Assembly (NCBI GenBank): GCA_964477345.1
Contig: CAYZDL010000008.1
Coordinates: 1 to 62,946, forward strand
Source: JAJZEO01 sp964477345
GTDB taxonomy: Bacteria; Chlamydiota; Chlamydiia; Chlamydiales; 2-12-FULL-49-11
Length of the DNA stretch: 62,946 nucleotides
Direction: 5' to 3'
Position numbers and translations under genes: made by a program. The notes beneath the pieces are model-generated. The model saw nothing but the letters and a program-made list of their open reading frames with translations, searched no databases and was not told the DNA's origin. Shown one piece after another: positions 35,218 through 42,818 of this stretch (the stretch's first letter is position 1; each line of letters starts with the position of its first letter).

Positions 35218-35448
35218 TTAACAACAGCTAGAACTAGATGAGCTTGATGAGCAGCTAGAACTTGAAGAGCTAGATGAACTCGATGAGCAACTAGAACTTG
35301 AGGAACTAGATGAACTCGATGAGCAACTAGAACTTGAGGAACTAGATGAGCTTGATGAACAGCTTGAACTTGAAGAGCTTGAAGAATCGTCAGAATCAAC
35401 AATGATCTTGATTTTGGCGACTTTATCTTCTCTTGAGTCTTTGCACAT
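35218..35448 (-). CDS. poly-serine/cysteine repeat peptide with short leader
   Basis: 76 residues, ATG start with GGAG seven bases upstream. The N-terminus MCKDSREDKVAKIKIIVDSDD is followed only by Ser and Cys: runs of 8, 11, 11, 11 and 8 serines, with Cys at 30, 42, 54, 66, 75 and 76. The central Cys are exactly 12 residues apart. A charged leader followed by a Ser/Cys-only region resembles a precursor of a ribosomally made, modified peptide such as a lanthipeptide, but no known family is matched. It is divergent from an APH-like kinase gene. Other readings: a metal-binding or surface low-complexity protein. The stop codon abuts the assembly gap, so the C-terminus may be incomplete. Confidence 0.65.
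   Translation of the reverse strand: MCKDSREDKVAKIKIIVDSDDSSSSSSSSCSSSSSSSSSSSCSSSSSSSSSSSCSSSSSSSSSSSCSSSSSSSSCC
35221..35385 (-). repeat. 36-bp tandem repeat coding (Ser)11-Cys
   Basis: Three full 12-codon units with partial units on both sides. Copies differ only at third codon positions, all synonymous, while the order of TCN and AGY serine codons is kept. Confidence 0.9.
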
Positions 35449-35595
35449 ATTTTTTCTCCATATTAATTAACATGATAAGCAATCAAAATAATTTGATCGC
35501 TCCTTAGGTAATTATAACTTTCACAAGGAAAATTTCTTAACCGTCTTATAATTGGTGTGTTCACGTCGATCCTTAAAAATTGCCATAATAAATTT

Positions 35596-36663
35596 ATGAA
35601 AATGAATAATTTTTATATTTTAGAAAATATTTGCGAAGAATATCTAGAGACTGATCAAATTAATCCTAAGTATATTGAAGAGCTGACTCAATATACCCAG
35701 GGGGTATCAGAAATAGGAGAAGAATTCTTAGGCTCTCCTATTGATCTCAAAGATAAATCGAAAGGCTCTTATTTTAGTAAAAAAGATAAGGTCTATCTAT
35801 TTGGAAAAAAGGGGGGAGAATTTTCCCACGTTCTTAAAATTTATCAAAATTCCAGGGATGCCTTTGGAGAAAAAATCGCCTATGATCTTCTTTCGCCCCA
35901 TTTACCGCCATTTGCCCAGCTTGCTCGTTTAGATACAATTGGCAATATCAGGGGGAGTGTTTTTTGGATCATGGAAAGGGTAAAAGGACTCGCCCCTGTC
36001 GATGTCTATGGCAAAATGGAAAAAGGGGAGCGAATCACTTGGACGGAAAAACTTGCCATTGCAGCTGCCAGAATCCATCGAGAGAATATCTCTCTTTTAT
36101 CACCACAACAACTTGAGCCGACCTTTAACAATAAACTTCGCTTTCTTGAGGGAAGAATAAAAGCTCTTCCTGAAAGCACGATTCTCAAAAAAGTAGTGGG
36201 GGAAGAGATGCCCAAGATGCGGCAATTAGCCCAAGATTGTCTAAAAGAACCAATGAGCGGATCTCTTGCTTTTGGAGATTTTCATGAATCGAATTACTTA
36301 TTTTCTTTAGAAAGTCAGAAGATTCATTTCTTTGACCAATGTACATTGATCCATGCTCTTACCAAAAAAAAAATGGCTCCTTTGAATCGAGAATACAATG
36401 TAGCTTTAGCACTGACCATGCTCGATTCGTTGGCCATCAAAACAAGAATTTCCCTCAAAGAAGTGGCCTCTCTTAAAGAATCGTTTATCTCTGTTTGGAA
36501 CAAAGAAACCGATCAAAAAGGTTCATTTAATGGGATCCTCTTCTGCTATCGGCATCGAATCCTTGCCAAGCTACTCCTTCAAATTTCTAAAGCTCCATCT
36601 AATCTCAATTTAATTGTTGATCTTTACTTCGATTATCTCTCAAGCTCTAGCTTCTTAACATGA
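35596..36663 (+). CDS. APH-like (aminoglycoside phosphotransferase fold) kinase
   Basis: About 355 residues from the ATG at 35596; a GTG 13 codons upstream and an ATG two codons later are alternatives. A kinase fold is visible: VLKIY with Lys81 as the likely ATP-binding lysine, Glu92 in the next helix, hinge MERVKG at 127-132, the catalytic loop FGDFHESNYLF (Asp228, Asn233) and the metal-binding FFDQ (Asp247). This matches APH/choline-kinase-type enzymes, which phosphorylate small molecules or, in some relatives, proteins. The substrate is unknown. It diverges from the Ser/Cys peptide gene with about 150 bases between, so joint regulation is possible. The end overlaps the converging GNAT by nine bases. 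Confidence 0.72.
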   Translation: MKMNNFYILENICEEYLETDQINPKYIEELTQYTQGVSEIGEEFLGSPIDLKDKSKGSYFSKKDKVYLFGKKGGEFSHVLKIYQNSRDAFGEKIAYDLLSPHLPPFAQLARLDTIGNIRGSVFWIMERVKGLAPVDVYGKMEKGERITWTEKLAIAAARIHRENISLLSPQQLEPTFNNKLRFLEGRIKALPESTILKKVVGEEMPKMRQLAQDCLKEPMSGSLAFGDFHESNYLFSLESQKIHFFDQCTLIHALTKKKMAPLNREYNVALALTMLDSLAIKTRISLKEVASLKESFISVWNKETDQKGSFNGILFCYRHRILAKLLLQISKAPSNLNLIVDLYFDYLSSSSFLT

Positions 36664-37092
36664 TGGATGAGCTTTAAGGTCGAGGGCAAAATGATGCCCT
36701 TTGAGTTGGAACCTATGATTTAGATACAAACGATGCGCCTCATGTCTTACGAATCCACTATCTAGGTGAACCTGATCGCAATCAACCTCTTTTGCCTTTT
36801 GAATCGCCCATTCCAATAGTTTTCCTGCAAACCCCTTTCGACGCGTTTGAGAATCTGTGACAAGATCGTCGATGTAGAGCATCTTGCCGTAGGCCAAAAA
36901 TTCCAATATTCTAAATCCCATCAGAGCTTTAATCTCACCATCTACCTGAATGTAGACAAGCTGGTAGCCGTCGTTGATTTGACGAAGGACCTGCTGAACA
37001 AATTGATCTCTATCAGTAAGATAAGGACGCAATTGAACCATCAAAGGGTAGCAGGCACTAATCTCTTCTTCAATTGTTGCTGACTCAATCAT
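36655..37092 (-). CDS. GNAT-family N-acetyltransferase
   Basis: 145 residues from ATG 37092. The frame is open much further upstream, but that extension overlaps the divergent acetyltransferase and looks like noise, so the shorter form is chosen. The acetyl-CoA-binding motif A appears as TDSQTRRKGFAGKLLEWAI, after the strand MLYIDDLV, and the C-terminal half has ALDLKAH. Substrate unknown. It diverges from the second GNAT with only about 60 bases between starts. Confidence 0.82.
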   Translation of the reverse strand: MIESATIEEEISACYPLMVQLRPYLTDRDQFVQQVLRQINDGYQLVYIQVDGEIKALMGFRILEFLAYGKMLYIDDLVTDSQTRRKGFAGKLLEWAIQKAKEVDCDQVHLDSGFVRHEAHRLYLNHRFQLKGHHFALDLKAHPSC

Positions 37093-37154
37093 GCATGCCA
37101 ATATAAATATAAAAAATCTTGTCGTCAACAATAGATTGTAGTATCCTTGCCCGC

Positions 37155-37706
37155 ATGTTTTTACAAACTGATCGAATAATTCTAAGGCAATGGGAAGAAA
37201 AGGATCTTGAACCTTTTGCCCAGTTAAATGCTGATCCGCGCGTGATGGAGTATTTCCCCAAGCTTCTGACTCGCGAGGAGAGTGATGACATTGTTCGGAG
37301 ATTGAAAGGGCATATTGAAAAATATGGGTGGGGATTTTGGGCAGCATCGCTTATTTCTACAGGTGAACTGGTTGGATTAATCGGGATGCAACATGTTGGT
37401 TTCAACGCCCCCTTTACTCCAGCGGTGGAGATTGGGTGGCGGCTTGCTCAAAAATATTGGGGGCAGGGCTATGCGCCAGAAGGGGCCATAGCATGCCTCC
37501 AATATGCTTTTAATACATTGGAATTAGATCAAGTGGTTGCCTTTACCTTTGAAGGAAATCTTCGATCAAGACGAGTGATGGAAAAAATTGGGATGCATCA
37601 CAACGCAAAAGACGATTTTAATCATCCTCAAGTTTTGCCAAACCACCCATTAATGAGACATGTTCTTTACCGGATCTACCAACAGGAATATCTTCATGGA
37701 AAGTGA
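37155..37706 (+). CDS. RimJ/RimL-type GNAT acetyltransferase
   Basis: 183 residues from ATG 37155 (a TTG 12 codons earlier is rejected). The N-terminus LQTDRIILRQWEEKDLEPF is the standard RimJ/RimL opening. EIGWRLAQKYWGQGYAPEGA carries the acetyl-CoA motif, and FEGNLRSRRVMEKIGM the closing motif. Such enzymes acetylate ribosomal protein N-termini, amino acids or antibiotics. It overlaps the csaA gene by 11 bases. Confidence 0.9.
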   Translation: MFLQTDRIILRQWEEKDLEPFAQLNADPRVMEYFPKLLTREESDDIVRRLKGHIEKYGWGFWAASLISTGELVGLIGMQHVGFNAPFTPAVEIGWRLAQKYWGQGYAPEGAIACLQYAFNTLELDQVVAFTFEGNLRSRRVMEKIGMHHNAKDDFNHPQVLPNHPLMRHVLYRIYQQEYLHGK

Positions 37707-38037
37707 ACAGATACAATTTGCCGATTTTCTCAAACTCGATATTCGAGTAGGGACGATCATTCAGGTGGAAGATTACCCAGAGGCAAGAAAGCCTGCCTAT
37801 AAATTGCAAATCGATTTTGGCTCCCTAGGAATCTTAAGATCCTCAGCACAAATTACCGAGCACTATACAAAGGAAGAGCTTGTCGGAAAACAAGTGATTG
37901 CAGTCGTTAACTTTCCGCCAAAACAAATTGGCAAATTCGTCTCACAAGTATTGACCCTAGGTCTTCCTGATGAACATCACAAAGTGGTCTTGGTTGAACC
38001 GAACAGAAAAGTTCCTAATGGGAGCCGGCTCTTCTAA
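37696..38037 (+). CDS. csaA: CsaA-type tRNA-binding-domain protein
   Basis: 113 residues from ATG 37696; an ATG 12 codons earlier lies inside the acetyltransferase gene and is rejected. The whole protein is one OB-fold tRNA-binding domain: FADFLKLDIRVGTI, RSSAQITEHYTKEELVGKQV, AVVNFPPKQIG and a closing PNGSRLF. CsaA of Bacillus subtilis has export-chaperone activity and binds peptides; homologous domains bind tRNA. It converges on the BPL_N gene with a 23-base overlap. Confidence 0.92.
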   Translation: MESEQIQFADFLKLDIRVGTIIQVEDYPEARKPAYKLQIDFGSLGILRSSAQITEHYTKEELVGKQVIAVVNFPPKQIGKFVSQVLTLGLPDEHHKVVLVEPNRKVPNGSRLF

Positions 38038-38710
38038 CAAGAATGAGTAACTCGCCAAAAAATGCGGCTCTCTCTTTATCGTTGCGATCGATCGGATGCT
38101 CTGGATGCGTCCCAATAAGAAGTGCCACACCTTTGCCTACTGAGCACTTGACGATCGCAGCAGGGGAGGTGGGAAGCTCAGCATAACGGGCAATTACCTC
38201 AACAGACTCATAATGATCTGCATCTTGAAAGTAACACCCTCCATTAAAATAGTTATCCACGATCCGATCTTTGTAGGAGAGCTTTGCGATTCGCGCTCCT
38301 TCTTCACTTGCGTAAACAAACCTCTTATCGGTATAGGCAGGTCCGATTGCGATACCTGGGAAAAAGCTCAGTTCTCTCTCTCCGACAACTTCAAGGGGAC
38401 CTCCTTGATCAAATGCAATAGAGGCCGCACCATAATAACCGCCAGCACAAATCCCCAAATACGATCCACCCACCTCAACAAATTGTTTAATTTCGTGATT
38501 AATTTTCCCCGTGAACTTCTTGTGGTAGGGGATATCACGTCCCCCAGGCATAATCAGGAGCTTGACCCCTTCTTGCCAATCACTATGTTGAAAAAATCGA
38601 TGATCGATCAACTCAATTTTTATGTTCAAACTGAGAAGCGCACTGCGCAAATGAGAAACACAGATTTTACCTGCCCCCAACCCATTGTATAGTAGAGTGC
38701 TCTTTGACAC
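38015..38710 (-). CDS. BPL_N / glutamine-amidotransferase-like protein
   Basis: 231 residues from a GTG at 38710, one base after the stop of the aldolase remnant. The fold is class I amidotransferase-like: LLIMPGGRDIPYHKK, then GGSYLGICAGGYYGAA with the nucleophile-elbow cysteine, and a late IGTHPEHP supplying a histidine. This is the pattern of the N-terminal domain found in some fungal biotin-protein ligases; in bacteria it occurs alone with unknown function. No biotin ligase catalytic domain is attached. Confidence 0.78.
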   Translation of the reverse strand: MSKSTLLYNGLGAGKICVSHLRSALLSLNIKIELIDHRFFQHSDWQEGVKLLIMPGGRDIPYHKKFTGKINHEIKQFVEVGGSYLGICAGGYYGAASIAFDQGGPLEVVGERELSFFPGIAIGPAYTDKRFVYASEEGARIAKLSYKDRIVDNYFNGGCYFQDADHYESVEVIARYAELPTSPAAIVKCSVGKGVALLIGTHPEHPIDRNDKERAAFFGELLILVRRAGSH

Positions 38711-38711
38711 C

Positions 38712-39547
38712 TTATTTCAGTCCCTTAAAGATCTTTCTAACCATCCCAACGTCATCGTCTGAAGTATTCCACGAAGTGACAAACCTCAGTTCGCTAATTT
38801 CCGCAGTCCAGAGATAACAATTAATCTTTTCCTGGATGTAAGGAATCAATTCAGGAGGAGCCGTGAAAAAAATTTGATTCGTTTCAACAGGAGCTGTAAT
38901 ACGAAAAGCTGGATTTGCCTCAATGATGGAAACAATTTCTCTTGCCTTTTGATTTGCCTGTGAAGCTAATTTTTCCCACAAGTTATTTCTGAACAAAGCT
39001 AAAAACTGCGCTGCAAGATACCGCATCTTTAAAACAAGTAAAAGGGATTGTTTTTGTTGATGTTCGCAACCCTCTTGAAGGTCTTTGTTAAAGATCAATA
39101 GGGTATAAACCGTCATTGGGTCACCGATAAAACCCGAGGTGATGTGGCATGCTTACCACTGAGCCTTTCTTGTTTTAGCTTTTTGACAATCTCGGCAGGA
39201 TAAATCTTTCCATTCTCTGAAAAAACAGGGATCAATTTAACTCCTACGACCGATTCTGCAGCGCCACTTTCAGCAACTAAAATATGAGCTATTTCAGAAC
39301 ATAAAACAGATTCATGCCTCTTGCAAGCAAGCTTTAATGCGAGCACATTGCTCCCAGTTCCTGAAGGAACAAGCAAAGTTTTCATCCCCCTCTGGAAAAC
39401 CTCTTTGAATAGCGATTCGACCTGTTCAGTCCAAAAATCGCCTCCATAAGAGGTAGCATAGCCATCGTTTGCCTCTGTAATTGCTTGAATAATCGAAGGG
39501 TAAACAGGAGAACAGTTATCACTTGCAAGAGAAACCTTATTTCTCAT
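38712..39547 (-). pseudogene. ltaE: low-specificity threonine aldolase, broken by deletion and frameshift
   Basis: The 5' part (39547 to 39113, 144 codons) encodes the N-terminus of a PLP-dependent aldolase (VSLASDNCSPVYPSIIQAI and SYGGDFWTEQVESLF) and stops just after LSVTQ. The 3' part, in another frame from 39116 to 38712, encodes TVYTL and then jumps to IFNKDLQEGCEHQQKQSL, which in intact enzymes lies about 75-80 residues further on. The missing block contains the DGAR motif and the PLP lysine, so the gene cannot make active enzyme. Confidence 0.85.
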
Positions 39548-39692
39548 TTTCCTCCGTTGATGGAAGTTTTTCTAAACGACTTCCTATAATCACCCCTTGA
39601 TGATCGTCGACCCCTTCATCCATTTCTTTGCCACGTTGTAGAAGTTGTTGCAAAAGACCCGCTGACTCTTTTTTCTTTTTTGATTCTTCCAT
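39537..39692 (-). CDS. small acidic protein, 51 residues
   Basis: ATG at 39692 with AGGAAAG upstream; the product starts MEESKKKKESAGLLQQLLQR, then an acidic middle (EMDEGVDDHQG), ending TEENEK. Its stop overlaps the start of the threonine aldolase remnant by 11 bases, suggesting they once were coupled. No family recognised; highly charged and probably helical or disordered. Confidence 0.45.
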   Translation of the reverse strand: MEESKKKKESAGLLQQLLQRGKEMDEGVDDHQGVIIGSRLEKLPSTEENEK

Positions 39693-39751
39693 ATATTTCT
39701 TTCCTATGCTAGGTTGAACTTTACTGCTGTCTAGACAGAGAGGTGTTACTC

Positions 39752-40864
39752 ATGCTCAGGCTTGCTTTAACGAGCTTTCAGGCGACGTGGAAAGAGTTCC
39801 TCATTCCTATCCTTATACTCAGCCTCTCATTCTTCTTCATTATGTACGAGATTACCATGTTTGGTGTGGCACTGACAAGAACATATTCTCTCGTTTCACT
39901 ACTTCCCGATGTAGACGTTTGGGTAATGGACAGAAACACAAACGCCCTTTCTCCCATTCATTTCTTGGAAGAAAACGATCTTTCAAAAATCAAAACAATC
40001 GAAGGTGTCAAGGGAGTATCTCCTCTCTATTCAACAAAGGTAACTTTTTCTTCCCCTCTAAAGAAGACCTTAGAAGCTCATTTAATTGGTATTGATCCAA
40101 AAGCTCCTTTTGGTATGCCTAGGAATTTTCTCAAAGGAAAACCGCAAAACTTAAGCTACGAGAACAGCCTATTGATTGATCAGACTACAAGTAAGAAATG
40201 CTCTCTTAGAATCGGATCCAAATTAAAATCTTCAAGCCAACCAGCAACTGTTGTCGGTGTCTTTTCCTATCCCAAAAGTTTCGGTCAAAGACCCTTGATG
40301 ATTACCTCCCTAGACTATGCAAAAGAGCTTTCTAAAGAAGGCAAAAGCTCCTTTCCCTTCATAATCGTAAAAAAGCACGGAGGAATGAACGTAAAACATC
40401 TTAAGCATGAGATTGAAAAATCGACTCAACTAAAAGCTTATGACAAGTCAGAGTTTATTCGTTTGATTCTCGATTCAACAATGAAGGATACACATCTCCC
40501 CAATGCCTTTTCTGCTGTGGTGATTTGCGGGCTTCTACTGGCTATCGGAATTTGCATCTCTTCATTTATTTCTATTTCTGATATACTCGCCCCTGAGCTA
40601 ATTTTGTACAAAACGCTAGGAAGCACTTATTTGAAATTGGCAGCGTTGATCCTCCTCAATTCCTATGGTGTCATTCTATTGAGTTTGTTTGGCGCATTTA
40701 CCTACAATTTAGTCCTTCTCAGTCTCATTCCTCAAGGCACTTATGTTTTCCTTCCTAGCTTCGAAATCATTTTTATGCTCCTGTCGGGATCGATCTTGAT
40801 GGCGACCCTAATCGGTTTTTTAAAAGCAAACATGATTAAAACCTTAGGAGTTAAGAGAGCATGA
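39752..40864 (+). CDS. FtsX/DevC-like ABC transporter permease
   Basis: 370 residues from ATG 39752, with GAGG upstream; a GTG three codons earlier is less likely. The layout is one N-terminal membrane segment (~12-38), about 215 periplasmic residues (MacB-type periplasmic core, with DVWVMDRNTN as in DevC), then three C-terminal segments (~250-365). This is the DevC/MacB-type mechanotransmission permease. It overlaps the ATPase by four bases; a fusion protein and outer-membrane factor follow downstream, giving a complete tripartite exporter. Substrate unknown; DevBCA of cyanobacteria exports glycolipids. Confidence 0.85.
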   Translation: MLRLALTSFQATWKEFLIPILILSLSFFFIMYEITMFGVALTRTYSLVSLLPDVDVWVMDRNTNALSPIHFLEENDLSKIKTIEGVKGVSPLYSTKVTFSSPLKKTLEAHLIGIDPKAPFGMPRNFLKGKPQNLSYENSLLIDQTTSKKCSLRIGSKLKSSSQPATVVGVFSYPKSFGQRPLMITSLDYAKELSKEGKSSFPFIIVKKHGGMNVKHLKHEIEKSTQLKAYDKSEFIRLILDSTMKDTHLPNAFSAVVICGLLLAIGICISSFISISDILAPELILYKTLGSTYLKLAALILLNSYGVILLSLFGAFTYNLVLLSLIPQGTYVFLPSFEIIFMLLSGSILMATLIGFLKANMIKTLGVKRA

Positions 40865-41583
40865 ATGCTTGCCACCTTGAAAAGATCCGAAAACTCTTTT
40901 CTACAAAGCAGGGCGAATTTATCACTTTAGAAGATATTTCCCTCGATGTTGAAGAGGGAGAAGTCTATATGATCACAGGCCCATCACGATCTGGGAAAAC
41001 CACTCTTCTCTCAATCATTGGTGGACTTCTTACTCCAACCAGCGGCATTGTAACACTCCATGGCACGAATCTTTTCGAAATAGGGGAGCATGAGGCCGCT
41101 CAGTTTCGGTTAAGACATATTGGTTTTGTTTTTCAAACTCCGCAACTGATCAATTCATTTACTGTTTTTGAAAACATCCTTGTTCCTCTCCATTTAATGG
41201 GTCTCCCCAAGAAACTAGCAGGAGAGAGAGCCTTAGAAGTAATCGATCAATTGGGCCTAATGCTCTATAAAGATGAAAAACCCGACATTTTAAGTGAAAC
41301 CGGAAAAACATTGACCGCCATTGCAAGAGCCCTAGTTCTTCTTCCCAAAATTTTGATTCTCGATGAACCGACCGCAAACCTAGACCACACAAGCGGGGTC
41401 AAAATCCTCACTCATCTAAGGGAACTTGCCTATGACCATCAAATCACTGTCATAGCAGCGATTACTGATGTCAGACTGCACCCCTTTGCTGATCGCGTCG
41501 CTAAAATACGAGAGGGAAAAATCTTTATGGTTTCAGGGGAGCCGGGAGCCATTGAAAATGATACCCCATTCCTTAAATTGTAA
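40861..41583 (+). CDS. ABC transporter ATP-binding protein (DevA/LolD-like) with degenerate signature
   Basis: 240 residues. Walker A is GPSRSGKTT (near 40-48), the Q-loop FVFQTPQL, Walker B ILILDEPTANLD, and the switch region is TVIAAITD, where the usual His is not evident. The signature motif reads LSETGK instead of LSGGQ. It drives the adjacent permease, with which it overlaps by four bases. The altered signature and H-loop may lower or change ATPase activity; both are read directly from the sequence, the effect is inference. Confidence 0.9.
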   Translation: MNACHLEKIRKLFSTKQGEFITLEDISLDVEEGEVYMITGPSRSGKTTLLSIIGGLLTPTSGIVTLHGTNLFEIGEHEAAQFRLRHIGFVFQTPQLINSFTVFENILVPLHLMGLPKKLAGERALEVIDQLGLMLYKDEKPDILSETGKTLTAIARALVLLPKILILDEPTANLDHTSGVKILTHLRELAYDHQITVIAAITDVRLHPFADRVAKIREGKIFMVSGEPGAIENDTPFLKL

Positions 41584-41591
41584 GGCGAACT

Positions 41592-42818
41592 TTGACAAAA
41601 AAAATCTACGATCCAATTCACAAATTCATCGGGCTTGACTCCTGGGAGGTCTCGCTACTCAAGACACTGCCCATGAAAAGACTTCAAGCCATTCACCAGA
41701 TCGGTTCTGCCTCATTCGTATATGGGGGAGGTGATCACAAACGGTTTGATCACTCAGTCGGTACAATGTTTGTCGCGACTAAAATTTTTGACCAAGTGAC
41801 GACAAAAGAAAACCTCCAAAACATCCCCAACATTGATCAAGAAAAGCTTTCCTATTGGAGAAAAGTTGTTAGAGCCGCCGCACTTTGTCACGATCTTGGC
41901 CATCCCCCTTTTTCTCACTTAGCCGAAGAGGCTCTCTTAGGGGAAGAGGGGCATGAAGAGTGGTCCTTAAAAATGATTCGAAGCTCTTATCTAATGCCCA
42001 TTTGGGAAATGGCACAGATCAATCCAGAAGATGTCTCAAAAATTGCAGCGGGAGAAAAACTTTATAAGAAGACGATGAACATCCCCATGTCATCCTGGGA
42101 AAACCTTGTTTCAGAAATGCTTACAGGCGATTTTTTTGGTGCTGATCGGATCGACTACCTTTTAAGAGACTCCTATTTTACCGGACTTGCCTATGGCCAT
42201 TTCGACTATTTACAATTGATCGATTCGCTCAGAATCCTCCCTTTTAATGAAGGGATCATGTTGGGAGTTGCAGAAGATGGATTAGAATCTTGCTATTCTC
42301 TTTTGCTAGCAAGATACTTTATGCATAAAAGGCTCTATCAGAACCCCAACGTAAAATCTTATAGCTATCACTTAAAAAAATTTATCGTTCATTTCTTTGA
42401 AGGAAAATCTTTTTTAGATTCAGTTGATAATTATCTAAAAGTCAACGATTTCGAAATATTAATAGAAATAAATACAGACGTATTTGACAAAACTCACCCG
42501 ATGCATGATGAAGCCATGGCCATTATGGATCAACAAAATCGGGTTTCTGTCTTTTCAATGACCAAGGTCGAGTACAACGCCTTAAAAGAGGGGTTAAAAC
42601 TCGCCGAGGGGATCATTCATTTTGAAAAAAATCCTTTTTCAAGAGCAAAAAAGGGTCTTCGCTTTCCAGTATTAATGAAAAATGATACAGTTGTTTCAGC
42701 CGAGAATGTCACCGATATCAGCATACCGGTAAGCTTCAATAATTGGGTTTATATCCGCCCTGACAAGGTTAATGAAATCATAAAAAAAATGGATTATGAT
42801 CCGACAGTTTCTTCATAA
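41592..42818 (+). CDS. HD-domain phosphohydrolase (SAMHD1/dGTPase-like)
   Basis: 408 residues from a TTG eight bases after the ATPase stop, with AAGG upstream; no ATG lies near. The metal-binding set is visible: His54 in RFDHSVGTM, His100-Asp101 in LCHDLGHPPFSH, plus a later GDFFGADRIDYLLRD. The opening IYDPIHKFIGLDSWE is typical of the YdgH/SAMHD1-like group of dNTP triphosphohydrolases. It sits inside an exporter operon and overlaps the carrier gene by 23 bases; no functional link to export is obvious. Confidence 0.88.
   Translation: MTKKIYDPIHKFIGLDSWEVSLLKTLPMKRLQAIHQIGSASFVYGGGDHKRFDHSVGTMFVATKIFDQVTTKENLQNIPNIDQEKLSYWRKVVRAAALCHDLGHPPFSHLAEEALLGEEGHEEWSLKMIRSSYLMPIWEMAQINPEDVSKIAAGEKLYKKTMNIPMSSWENLVSEMLTGDFFGADRIDYLLRDSYFTGLAYGHFDYLQLIDSLRILPFNEGIMLGVAEDGLESCYSLLLARYFMHKRLYQNPNVKSYSYHLKKFIVHFFEGKSFLDSVDNYLKVNDFEILIEINTDVFDKTHPMHDEAMAIMDQQNRVSVFSMTKVEYNALKEGLKLAEGIIHFEKNPFSRAKKGLRFPVLMKNDTVVSAENVTDISIPVSFNNWVYIRPDKVNEIIKKMDYDPTVSS

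Noticed and set aside
35221..35385. CRISPR-like array
   Set aside because: The 36-bp units are contiguous with no spacers and are coding.
35133..35402. Minus-strand frame rich in Val, His, Gln and Leu across the gap
   Set aside because: It is another reading of the 36-bp repeat, includes the N run and has no ribosome-binding site; the Ser/Cys frame has a proper start.
35219..35470. Plus-strand acidic Leu-Glu-Leu-Asp repeat frame
   Set aside because: No start codon, begins at the gap, and its end runs through the leader and ribosome-binding site of the Ser/Cys gene.
37093..37347. 85-residue N-terminal extension of the first GNAT
   Set aside because: It overlaps the divergent RimJ/RimL gene and has no acetyltransferase features; the ATG at 37092 gives a normal-size GNAT.
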